Of a stretch of 25,854 nucleotides of DNA, positions 17,674 to 24,585 are shown in pieces. Below the pieces are notes generated by a model. That model was not told the DNA's origin. It ran no database searches and was given only the letters and a program-made list of their open reading frames with translations. Source of the DNA: a virus. Positions within the stretch are counted from its first letter, which is position 1, and every line of letters starts with the position of its first letter. Both the position numbers and the translations under genes were made by a program. Where the stretch lies: IMG/VR virus record IMGVR_UViG_3300030061_002585, positions 4,695 through 30,548 of that record; one strand, 5' to 3'.

Positions 17674-19411
17674 AAGTTTTATTTATCCTTACGTTATCTA
17701 CTTTTAACTTAACATCAAGCTGCTCTTTTTCTCTATTTTTAGTACTAGTTATATGAAGCATTTCTATAAGTCCTTTATCATTTTTATAAGGTTTTATAGA
17801 TAGCAACTTATTAGCATTATAAGCAACTCTAAATGAACCTTTAGCAGAGGCCATATTCATGCCTTCATTAAATGCTTGTTTAGATATTTCGCTTACAGCA
17901 AATACTATTATATTGTGTTTAACAGCTAGTTCCATTAAAGCTTGTGATGCTTCTTCTACTTTTCTGTTATTATCTTCATACTTAGACTTTAATAAGCCCA
18001 TATGATCAACAATAACAACTTCAGGTTTAACGGCTTGCATTAAGATTCTTTTCTCTAACTCATTAGGATAACATGCTGAATAATCAACTGTTAACCATTT
18101 AAATCTTTCTTGCATACCATTTTTACCTGATAAGTAGTGACTTTTAAGCTCTTCTTCTGACCAACCCATTTCCATCATAACAAACCTAGACCATATTTGT
18201 CTTGGAGACATCTCCATTTCCATAAAGTATGTTTGTTTCTTCAAATCTATCATCCAATTTTGTAATAACATTGTTTTCATTGAAGCTGGTGGTGCTTGTA
18301 CAATTACTACTTCACCAGGATATATTGGAAAGTCTTGTCCGTATAACTGCCCTATATTACAGGGACTTACGGTACTTTGAAGAAAGTTTATTAACTCATC
18401 TTCCATAGCATCAGCATCCATAGTTGATTGAGATTTCTTTGCTTTATAAAGTCTACAGGTATTTTTACAATGAGCATCCATAATAGGGTCTGCACATCCA
18501 TATCTATAACCTGCACCTCCATGTCCATCATAGCAATTATCTACAATCTTGTCCATTTCTGCTTTAGTGAATTTATGTTCAGTAGAATCTACTTTTTGTC
18601 TCCAGTTTTCCATAACTAATCTTACAGTTTCTTCTGGATACAACCATCTAAACCAAGATGCAACTCTTAACGCAGTCATATGACGTTTGCCAAAAGATGT
18701 TCTAGATAGCATAGATGATATACAAGGATAATTAATAGGGTCTGCTGATCTTCCGTGAGACACTACAATTGATTCTTTAGATTTCTTATCAAGCTTTTCA
18801 AAGCCTGTATTTAAATCAAATACGGGGGTTTGTGCCTTAAATATTTCACCGTCTGGCAAATCTTTAGGGGTTATAGCATGATGATAAATTTCATCTACTG
18901 TCCAATCTTCTTGAATCCAAACCTTGTATAAATTAGATTTAGTGTTTTTAGTATTAGGAACTCTTATAATTCTAGTCTTATCTGTTACCGAAGGGTCAGC
19001 ATAATCCCATATTTTATAATCAGCTAATACTTTTTTTACTTTCATGTGCAAATTAACATCAGGTGAAGACCTAAAAGCCTTACCTCCTATATGCAAATGA
19101 AAACCTGTACCACTAAAATACAGATAATAAAGTACTTTAAGTGACTTTAATAACTTTATTAGTTTATGACACTTATCATAAGCTACATCTACGTTAGCTC
19201 CATCTATATCTAATATAAATTCATCAGGTATATAAATCTTACCATTGTAACCAGACAATGTGTTTTTCTTAGCAAAGTATTCTTTTACATCATCGTCATA
19301 ATCATATAACGACATAAAAGTATTACTATCTAATCCTAACCATTGATCTATTTGTGAAGCTTCTTGAAAATAGTGTCTTCTGCTTAAACCAAAAGCAAAC
19401 TCTTTAATCAT
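17666..19411 (-). CDS. Archaeo-eukaryotic primase fused to DnaB-like helicase
   Basis: 581 residues. The primase half has D68-I-D70 (FILDIDGA), then SGTGFHLHI (residues 100-108, H105 and H107), and then DPSVTDKTRIIRVPNTKNTK (139-158). These are the three hallmark segments of archaeo-eukaryotic primases. A cysteine cluster, C293, C306, C315 and C319 (YGCADP...HCKNTC), probably binds Zn or an Fe-S cluster. The helicase half is a RecA-like ATPase: Walker A APPASMKT (373-380), Walker B EVVIVDHMGLL (D469), and a late SAKGSFRVAYNANKLL motif typical of DnaB/SF4 enzymes. The protein should prime and unwind the replication fork. Walker A is unusual because both glycines are replaced, although K379 and T380 remain. 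The start has GGAGGAAAAAAG just upstream and overlaps the preceding gene. Confidence 0.88.
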   Translation of the reverse strand: MIKEFAFGLSRRHYFQEASQIDQWLGLDSNTFMSLYDYDDDVKEYFAKKNTLSGYNGKIYIPDEFILDIDGANVDVAYDKCHKLIKLLKSLKVLYYLYFSGTGFHLHIGGKAFRSSPDVNLHMKVKKVLADYKIWDYADPSVTDKTRIIRVPNTKNTKSNLYKVWIQEDWTVDEIYHHAITPKDLPDGEIFKAQTPVFDLNTGFEKLDKKSKESIVVSHGRSADPINYPCISSMLSRTSFGKRHMTALRVASWFRWLYPEETVRLVMENWRQKVDSTEHKFTKAEMDKIVDNCYDGHGGAGYRYGCADPIMDAHCKNTCRLYKAKKSQSTMDADAMEDELINFLQSTVSPCNIGQLYGQDFPIYPGEVVIVQAPPASMKTMLLQNWMIDLKKQTYFMEMEMSPRQIWSRFVMMEMGWSEEELKSHYLSGKNGMQERFKWLTVDYSACYPNELEKRILMQAVKPEVVIVDHMGLLKSKYEDNNRKVEEASQALMELAVKHNIIVFAVSEISKQAFNEGMNMASAKGSFRVAYNANKLLSIKPYKNDKGLIEMLHITSTKNREKEQLDVKLKVDNVRINKTYE

Positions 19412-19601
19412 CTTTTTTCCTCCCTAGTTCAGACATTATATGTTTATAAACCCACCAGCATTCACCGTTGTTTGATGCTTTTTCAGCAGCTTTCTTAATT
19501 CTTTTAGCATAAGTTAAGCCGTGATATTCATCAATGTAAATACGCTCAGGTCCTTTTTTCTTTAGTAGTTTCTGATCAGGAAAGTTTTTTAGATTTGACA
19601 T
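19404..19601 (-). CDS. Small basic hypothetical protein
   Basis: 65 residues, started after AAAAGGAGATAGT. It is basic (many Lys) with a central YIDEYHGLTYAKRIKKAAEKAS helix and an aromatic GECWWVYKHIMSELG segment. No family recognised. It overlaps the primase-helicase start by eight bases and directly follows structured element B, so it opens the sub-operon that contains the primase-helicase. A small replication accessory role is possible but unsupported by motifs. Confidence 0.55.
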   Translation of the reverse strand: MSNLKNFPDQKLLKKKGPERIYIDEYHGLTYAKRIKKAAEKASNNGECWWVYKHIMSELGRKKDD

Positions 19602-19623
19602 ACTATCTCCTTTTTAATAGAGT

Positions 19624-19667
19624 AGAGGGGCTTTCTATTGGTATTGATTGACACATCTTACCCCTCT
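19624..19667 (-). other. Structured intergenic element B
   Basis: Inverted repeat AGAGGGG at 19624-19630 and CCCCTCT at 19661-19667, enclosing 30 bases between the ssDNA-binding gene and the small gene before the primase-helicase. The arms are perfect over seven bases. No strong inner hairpin is visible and no U-tract follows in the direction of transcription. It is the weakest of the five similar gap elements. Confidence 0.4.
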
Positions 19668-19686
19668 CCTCATCCCCGAAAGTTAA

Positions 19687-20214
19687 TTAATCAGGCATAT
19701 TTGCAAATACATTATCATCTACAAAAGAACTTGAGCTTGAGCTATCATCCTTTTTAACGTAGTCATTATAGTATTTTACAGCTTTGCCTTTCCAGTAGTT
19801 AACATCATTCTCTTTGAATGTTTCAACTACATTAGTAAACTCTATTGGAGCTGGCTGAGATAGTACTCTAAAGTACTCTCCGTCTTTATGTAAGAATACA
19901 TGAAGACTTTTGCCTATTAACTGATCAGCTGAGTCATCAAGCTTAACGATTTTAGTACCGTCATCACCATCTAAAGACTCAGTTAGCCCAGCATTTGCAA
20001 AACGAAATAATCTGCCAATAGCAAACTCTTCTCCATCTTTACCCTTCTTAGCGTATACACGCATATTAAGAGTCTCAGGAAAATCTTTGAAGTGAACATC
20101 AATATATTTACTTCCTTCCCAGTCGCCATATTTAGCAGCACTTATTTCTACAAGATTCCAGCCATCAGTAAAGTTTCCTCCACCTCCGCCAGACCTAATT
20201 GTTAGTGTTCTCAT
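19687..20214 (-). CDS. Probable ssDNA-binding protein (DUF669-like)
   Basis: 175 residues from the ATG of MRTLTIRS, eight bases after AAGGAGG; the three codons before it belong to a longer reading with a poor start. The N-terminal two thirds look like a beta-rich OB-type domain: GWNLVEISAAKYGDWEGSKY, then a strand, and MRVYAKKGKDGEEF. The C-terminus has a Ser run and an acidic tail (KKDDSSSSSSFVDDNVFANMPD), as in many phage ssDNA-binding proteins, where the tail recruits partners. Its gene overlaps the Sak4-like ATPase gene by 20 bases, and DUF669/SSB proteins are typical neighbours of Sak4. It most likely coats ssDNA and works with the ATPase and primase-helicase. Family naming is tentative; the ssDNA-binding role is more secure than the exact family. 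Confidence 0.65.
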   Translation of the reverse strand: MRTLTIRSGGGGGNFTDGWNLVEISAAKYGDWEGSKYIDVHFKDFPETLNMRVYAKKGKDGEEFAIGRLFRFANAGLTESLDGDDGTKIVKLDDSADQLIGKSLHVFLHKDGEYFRVLSQPAPIEFTNVVETFKENDVNYWKGKAVKYYNDYVKKDDSSSSSSFVDDNVFANMPD

Positions 20215-20962
20215 TAGAAGCACCTCCTTTTTTATTTAACGTTTGCAAACTCAGTGTTTTACCACTGCCAGGAGCACCGATAACTAGTATCTTGCATCCA
20301 TCAAATCCTTTTTGCTTTGCAGCATCAAGCACTAATTGATAGTCTTGAGGAATTTGAGCAGGTAGTAAATTTGTTCTATCTTTAGCATGATCGTATGTCT
20401 CACAACGTTTAGTAATCCACACCCATTCTCTTTCACCTGAAGACTTTTTAATTGTCTTAGTGTAAAGAACGAAATCAAACCATTTAGATATATCTTCTTT
20501 AGTTGAACCATCGATATAAGGTATTACTTTATTACCTTCATCCATAGATTGAACTTTTGAATGACAATTACATATAACAGTGCCAGGTATTCTAGATATA
20601 AACTCTAAAGCTGTATCTAGTTTATTTTTTAATTGGCCCCATCCTTGTAGTTTCATCTTACCATCTTTATCAGAAATACTTCTCATAAACTTTTTAGATA
20701 GCTCAGAGAAAGTGTCTAATACAACACCATCTATTATAGTATTACCTCTAGGTAGTACTTCTACTCTATCTTCAGTTATTGTTAAGTCACCGATTTTTAC
20801 ATCTACTGTATTAGATTTCTGTGTATAAATCTTACCAATAGTTGACTGGAATTGATCCCAGGATTTAGGTTCTAAACATGGGTATCCAAATATAGATTCC
20901 ACATCTTTTTTAGAGCCTAGCGATTGTGACCCGTGTTCCAGGTCAAAGTATAACATCTTCAT
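20195..20962 (-). CDS. Sak4-like RecA ATPase, apparently circularly permuted
   Basis: 255 residues. All the core elements of a phage Sak4/AAA_24 ATPase are present but in a rotated order. The protein begins with MLYFDLEHGS (D7, E9), normally found just after Walker A. Walker B GVVLDTFSEL (D83), the sensor-like VICNCHSK (H134) and the late KWFDFVLYTK strand follow. The Walker A strand and P-loop, KILVIGAPGSGKT (K235, T236), come only at the C-terminus, after a linker. In known Sak4 proteins Walker A is near the N-terminus. Joining the C-terminus to the N-terminus would rebuild a standard domain of about 240 residues. Sak4 proteins pair with SSB-like partners to anneal or exchange strands, and the SSB-like gene overlaps here. 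The start follows AGAGGAGAG. A conventional split or a missing upstream domain is less likely, because the parts add up to one domain. Confidence 0.75.
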   Translation of the reverse strand: MKMLYFDLEHGSQSLGSKKDVESIFGYPCLEPKSWDQFQSTIGKIYTQKSNTVDVKIGDLTITEDRVEVLPRGNTIIDGVVLDTFSELSKKFMRSISDKDGKMKLQGWGQLKNKLDTALEFISRIPGTVICNCHSKVQSMDEGNKVIPYIDGSTKEDISKWFDFVLYTKTIKKSSGEREWVWITKRCETYDHAKDRTNLLPAQIPQDYQLVLDAAKQKGFDGCKILVIGAPGSGKTLSLQTLNKKGGASNENTNN

Positions 20963-21005
20963 GTATTCTCTCCTCTTTTAAGGTTTATTGTAGGGTTTAT
21001 AAATT

Positions 21006-21041
21006 ACAAAATTCGGATTAAACATCCAAACAAAATTCGGA
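21006..21041. repeat. 12-bp direct repeat upstream of the Sak4-like gene
   Basis: ACAAAATTCGGA occurs at 21006-21017 and again at 21030-21041, a 24-base period, in the leader between structured element C and the ATPase start. The copies are identical over 12 bases, and TTCGGA is rare in this AT-rich setting. On the transcribed strand the unit is TCCGAATTTTGT. Two turns of helix between copies would suit a dimeric or cooperative DNA-binding protein, so an operator is possible. The repeat could instead act in RNA. Confidence 0.5.
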
Positions 21042-21045
21042 ATAA

Positions 21046-21131
21046 AGAGAGCCTCACATATTCCTTTGCTAGTCCGCCACGTATGACTAGTTTGTTAAGG
21101 CTAATATCTTAGGACCAGTTGTTGGCTCTCT
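21046..21131 (-). other. Structured intergenic element C, nested hairpin
   Basis: An 8-bp outer stem, AGAGAGCC (21046-21053) with GGCTCTCT (21124-21131), encloses a nested hairpin. Its successive stems are ATATT/AATAT (21058-21062, 21103-21107), CCTT/AAGG (21063-21066, 21097-21100) and CTAGTC/GACTAG (21069-21074, 21085-21090), with loop CGCCACGTAT on the + strand. Twenty-three base pairs fit in 86 bases. The element lies between the E1-like and Sak4-like genes and is transcribed on the - strand. It is not a tRNA: there is one arm and no T-loop. Confidence 0.65.
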
Positions 21132-21147
21132 CTATATGGGCACAAAA

Positions 21148-21804
21148 TTATCTAGCTTGTATCATAGTAGTTGGAAAGTTGAATGAAAGTTCCATATCTA
21201 ATGGTTGTTTCATTACAAATTTTCTGATAGCATTGACTATAAAGCTGCCTGACATATTGCTACAATAGCTTGTTGCTTTTGCATTGCAAGGTTCAGGATC
21301 TCCATCTTCATCGCTATACCATGATTTAAGGTAAGATTTTAAGGTAGGTTTAAGAAACAGATACTGCTGATAATGTTCAGCGCCCATTCTACCGTCTATC
21401 ATTAACATTGGTTGATTAAACTTACTACTGTTAGTTATAATTGTTACAGCCTCCAATCTTGATGCCATTGAATCAAACCCAAGTATAACTACATCAGCTG
21501 GTTTATTACTTTTTTCCCATTCATCAAAACGTTTAGCGTGAGATATAACTGTTATGTCATCATCTACTGCCTTAATATGTTCTTTTAAAGCATCTACTTT
21601 AAGTTTACCAATATCATTTTGAAAGTATTGAGATACTCCGACATTTTCTATTTCTACTTTGTCAAAGTCATGTAATACCAAGTCTTGTGCACCCATTCTT
21701 GCTAATTGCATTGCAACAGAGCTGCCAATTGCTCCACATCCTAAGATATGGAAACAAAAGGCATCTAAATTGTCTACTATTCCTATTGAACGTTCATTTA
21801 TCAT
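21148..21804 (-). CDS. ThiF/E1-like adenylating enzyme
   Basis: 218 residues, a single ThiF-type Rossmann domain. Residues 19-30 contain HILGCGAIGSSV, the glycine-rich nucleotide loop. DFDKVEIENVGVSQYFQNDIGK (46-67) follows, equivalent to the D-x-D-x-V...N and DIGKxK segments of E1/ThiF/MoeB enzymes that adenylate the C-terminal glycine of a ubiquitin-like protein. C173 and C181 in EPCNAKATSYC are candidate thioester cysteines in the position expected of short ThiF proteins. No ubiquitin-fold domain is present. The ATG overlaps the JAB stop as ATGA, with GGAGGT as its ribosome site inside the JAB gene. Given the neighbours, it should activate the ubiquitin-like protein at 24586-24798. A sulfur-carrier role as in ThiS activation is the alternative. 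Confidence 0.85.
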   Translation of the reverse strand: MINERSIGIVDNLDAFCFHILGCGAIGSSVAMQLARMGAQDLVLHDFDKVEIENVGVSQYFQNDIGKLKVDALKEHIKAVDDDITVISHAKRFDEWEKSNKPADVVILGFDSMASRLEAVTIITNSSKFNQPMLMIDGRMGAEHYQQYLFLKPTLKSYLKSWYSDEDGDPEPCNAKATSYCSNMSGSFIVNAIRKFVMKQPLDMELSFNFPTTMIQAR

Positions 21805-22796
21805 ATTTTACCTCCAAAAGTTCCATTATAATCAGAAACTTCTTTTTGTAAGGCTAAATCTCTAATAGACGTTCCATCTACTGTAATAAAATCACCAGGG
21901 AATAATTCCATGCATTTATTTAGTAACAATGGTTTATCAAACAAGATTACTCTTATTCTAGGTTCATTATTACCTTCAAGCTTTTCTAAGGTATCATTAA
22001 ACTCTTGGATAGCTATAGCATATTTTTCATATGTTATTGAGCCTTCACAATATTTTTCATTGCCTTGTTCCAATTGTTCAACTAAATACGATATAGGAGA
22101 CTCTTGTATAGTTGCACCTATTCCATGATAAGAATATCCTGTTAGTTCTGATGATTCATATTCATCTATCAGTTCTTCTAAACCTGTACTCTTAGCTCTT
22201 TCTTTAGCTTGATTATTCCATAGTGTAGCTTGCCCATAACCATTATAACTATAACCATTATGAGTATGCTTATAACTACTAATTGTTCGCTCAGAGCATT
22301 TATCTTCTATTTCTTTAAGAATAGCTTTAGGTATTGCTCTCTCTTTAGCTTTATTAGTCATTATATTTAATTCAATATCTTCACCTATTTCATATGGATG
22401 CCAATATTGAACTCTAAACTTATATTCTTCTCTTACGTTTACCACTAGAAAAGCTGACCAGTGACTGTTTTTATATTCAGTCATAGTGTTTGTATCTGTA
22501 CCTGACCAGAATGCAGCCATCTTAGCATGTGAATGCCACCATAAGAATTGTAAATCATTACCATATTTATGTGCCATGTCAGCATAATATTGAGCTAACT
22601 CATCTTTATCTAAAGTACACGTAGATCCTGTGGTTTCTTGCTTAAGTATAGTAGGCTCTTTAATAATATAATCATCATCTTTATCTTTAATGATTACAGC
22701 CATACCACCTATTTCATCACCACATTCTTGTTCCCTCGCTCTGGCATAGTTAATTATTCTATCCCAGTCTTTTTTATGAATGTAAAAATCACTCAT
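21801..22796 (-). CDS. JAB/JAMM metalloprotease with long C-terminal extension
   Basis: 331 residues. The JAMM zinc site is complete: E28 (GDEIGG), then H88-S-H90 followed by seven residues, S98 and D101, exactly the HxH-x7-S-x2-D pattern. The catalytic domain covers about residues 1-140. The remaining 190 residues are not recognised; they include a Gly/Tyr-rich stretch (YSYNGYGQ, about 205) and a helical region. Family members remove ubiquitin-like proteins or trim their C-termini. Here the likely tasks are cutting the ubiquitin-like precursor after its GG and reversing conjugation. It lacks the NlpC/P60 domain of lambda-type tail JAB proteins and lies away from virion genes. AGGAGGTAAT precedes the ATG, and the stop overlaps the E1-like start. 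The C-terminal GGKI is dictated by the downstream ribosome site. Confidence 0.88.
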   Translation of the reverse strand: MSDFYIHKKDWDRIINYARAREQECGDEIGGMAVIIKDKDDDYIIKEPTILKQETTGSTCTLDKDELAQYYADMAHKYGNDLQFLWWHSHAKMAAFWSGTDTNTMTEYKNSHWSAFLVVNVREEYKFRVQYWHPYEIGEDIELNIMTNKAKERAIPKAILKEIEDKCSERTISSYKHTHNGYSYNGYGQATLWNNQAKERAKSTGLEELIDEYESSELTGYSYHGIGATIQESPISYLVEQLEQGNEKYCEGSITYEKYAIAIQEFNDTLEKLEGNNEPRIRVILFDKPLLLNKCMELFPGDFITVDGTSIRDLALQKEVSDYNGTFGGKI

Positions 22797-22821
22797 ATTA
22801 CCTCCTAAGTTAAGTTGATAA

Positions 22822-22857
22822 TCCCTATTTTATAGTCTCGCTATAAATTAATAGGGA
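22822..22857 (-). other. Structured intergenic element D, hairpin between E2-like and JAB genes
   Basis: TCCCTATT (22822-22829) pairs with AATAGGGA (22850-22857), and directly inside it TTATAG (22830-22835) pairs with CTATAA (22841-22846). That makes fourteen base pairs with a three-base bulge and a five-base loop. It fills most of the 69-base gap before the JAB gene. No U-tract follows, so it is more likely an RNA processing, stability or translation-control element than a terminator. Confidence 0.6.
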
Positions 22858-22865
22858 ATATCTGT

Positions 22866-24482
22866 TCATTGTTGATTCATAGCATGTGCCCATGCTGCCA
22901 TTTCCTCTTGCTCATCAGTATGTTCTAGCTCATTAGCATGTCTTTGACTATATTGCTCATTAACTAAATCTACTAATTCTTTGTGACTCTTACATTTAAG
23001 TATAGCGTCTAATAACAGTACGTTATAACTATCATCTTCACATACTTTTGTAATTTGCTTATCTAAACAATATTGAAGTATTTGAATTGCTTTCTCACTT
23101 TCTTTGTTTACAAATGCATTTTCCAAAAGTCCATGAGGAGTACGAATATCTCCAAACTGTTCAGTACAATATGTAATATCAGATATAAGGTCTATAAATC
23201 TGTGACCAAGCCTATCTTCTTCCTGTTCATTTGGTAATAGTGTTTTAACTTCTAACTCTGTTACAAACGTTCTGAATGCATCTCTCATCTCAAGTCCAAT
23301 AGTATTATTTATATAAGGTCTACATGAGTCTCTAAGTAAACATTCTTTAGCATCACAATTTTCTACAACTCTAGAATTGACATTAGTGTCATCTATGCGT
23401 TCTAAATAGTGAAATGTTTTATTATAACAATTTTGACCACTATTATGACCAACAACATCATAATAATCATCAGTTTTTTCTACACCATTTAAGTCATAAA
23501 CCTTAATTTTGCCACTTGTCGCTCTATCAATAGTATTTAACGGACCAGTTACACCACATTTATATGTAGTTAACCACATATCTACGAAATAACCAAAAGT
23601 TGTCCAATCTAACTTTAAGTAAGAACCTAGAATATCACCCATCATATCACCCATACACACATTACCTGTGCCATAACCACCTCTACTAACATAAGGATGA
23701 TCATTGCCCATTGTATTGGTATGTAGCTCACCATTTGCAACAAAGCCTCTAAAGCTACCATTGTATCTATATCTATGATGAGTAGTTAAAAGTTTACTTT
23801 GTAGTCTAATATCATTATGAATTAACTGATTTTGCTCTAAATTCAAATAAGGATATAAAGTATTAAACCATATTGACAAAGGAAATGTTAAACTAAATGT
23901 TAAACCTCCAAAGTCAATAACTCCTAGTTCTCTATTTTGATTATTTCTGTCTCCAACAGATACATTTATTTTTAAATCAGGTATACATATTTTAGTTTGA
24001 ACAGTTGTACTTGCAAAGTTATCTCCTTCATGTATGTATACTTGTGAATCAGGAAATACTTCTCTAAGTTTCTCTAATTGCATTTCTAACGTTGTTTTAA
24101 ATAGATTAAAGTGCCCTTCTATTTCATCTGTATCAGTAATAAATGTCTGACCTGAATCTCTTAAATCATATAATAACCTATCTAATGATAACAACGCTTC
24201 TTTTACTCTATTCTTTGAGTAAGTTCTTTCTCTGCTAAACAAACTTTCCATTCCACTTGGTCTTTTATCCCACTGCAGCCATCTTTGAGACAACACATTC
24301 TTAACTTTGTCATAAGTACCAGGTTTCCACCTAAACTTAGGAGTAATACCTAAATTGTCATTTGGATTCCTTACCCATTCATTGTTAAATCTTGCTATTG
24401 TTTCTAACACATTTGCTTGAGGACCTATATATAGATCGTCCATAGCAGTTTTTACATCGATACTATATCGTTCTAGTTCCAT
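22866..24482 (-). CDS. E2-like ubiquitin-conjugating-fold protein, large
   Basis: 538 residues. Residues 262-279 read HPYVSRGGYGTGNVCMGD, which fits the E2 active-site signature: HPN(V/I), a glycine, then (V/I)C with the catalytic cysteine (C276 here), followed by a Trp (W293) in LDWTTF. The preceding 100 residues alternate short strands (VQTKICIPDLKINVSV, LGVIDFGGLTFSLTF) as expected of the UBC meander. Upstream is a helical N-terminal region of about 150 residues. Downstream, H346, C352, H358, C376, C381 and C387 could form a zinc site, and the C-terminus is helical. Typical E2 domains are about 150 residues, so this is a much larger protein. Its position between the ubiquitin-like and JAB genes supports a conjugation role. 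The fold is inferred from the motif and context. The ATG follows CTGGAGAATAT. Confidence 0.65.
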   Translation of the reverse strand: MELERYSIDVKTAMDDLYIGPQANVLETIARFNNEWVRNPNDNLGITPKFRWKPGTYDKVKNVLSQRWLQWDKRPSGMESLFSRERTYSKNRVKEALLSLDRLLYDLRDSGQTFITDTDEIEGHFNLFKTTLEMQLEKLREVFPDSQVYIHEGDNFASTTVQTKICIPDLKINVSVGDRNNQNRELGVIDFGGLTFSLTFPLSIWFNTLYPYLNLEQNQLIHNDIRLQSKLLTTHHRYRYNGSFRGFVANGELHTNTMGNDHPYVSRGGYGTGNVCMGDMMGDILGSYLKLDWTTFGYFVDMWLTTYKCGVTGPLNTIDRATSGKIKVYDLNGVEKTDDYYDVVGHNSGQNCYNKTFHYLERIDDTNVNSRVVENCDAKECLLRDSCRPYINNTIGLEMRDAFRTFVTELEVKTLLPNEQEEDRLGHRFIDLISDITYCTEQFGDIRTPHGLLENAFVNKESEKAIQILQYCLDKQITKVCEDDSYNVLLLDAILKCKSHKELVDLVNEQYSQRHANELEHTDEQEEMAAWAHAMNQQ

Positions 24483-24511
24483 ATATTCTCCAGTTAAAGT
24501 TTATATCAATT

Positions 24512-24567
24512 GGGAGTGAAGATTTTACAACACCAATGGGTGGTTTACGTAAACACGTATCACTCCC
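24512..24567 (-). other. Structured intergenic element E
   Basis: Outer stem GGGAGTGA (24512-24519) with TCACTCCC (24560-24567). Inside are TTTAC/GTAAA (24524-24528, 24549-24553) and CACC/GGTG (24531-24534, 24539-24542). A perfect 12-base palindrome GTTTACGTAAAC lies at 24543-24554. It sits between the ubiquitin-like and E2-like genes. The outer stem shares GGGAGTG with element A. On the - strand TATAAA follows (GATATAAAC), a possible -10 box. Confidence 0.6.
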
Positions 24568-24585
24568 TCATGACCTAACACAATC

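Noticed and set aside
19624-19667. Inverted repeats as Rho-independent terminators
   Set aside because: None of the five has a U-tract directly after the stem in the direction of transcription, and loops of 30-70 bases are too long for most of them.
21046-21131. A tRNA in the 86-base gap with an 8-bp outer stem
   Set aside because: Only one internal arm forms, no T-loop sequence is present on either strand, and there is no D-arm pattern.
21801-21815. C-terminal Gly-Gly (GGKI) of the JAB protein as a second ubiquitin-like tail
   Set aside because: The codons GGA GGT are the ribosome binding site of the overlapping E1-like gene (GGAGGTAAAATATG), so the residues are explained by the site, and the preceding region does not look like a beta-grasp fold.
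21801-22796. JAB protein as a lambda tail-assembly protein (tail protein K type)
   Set aside because: There is no NlpC/P60 domain, the gene is in the replication arm on the opposite strand from virion genes, and E1- and E2-like genes flank it.
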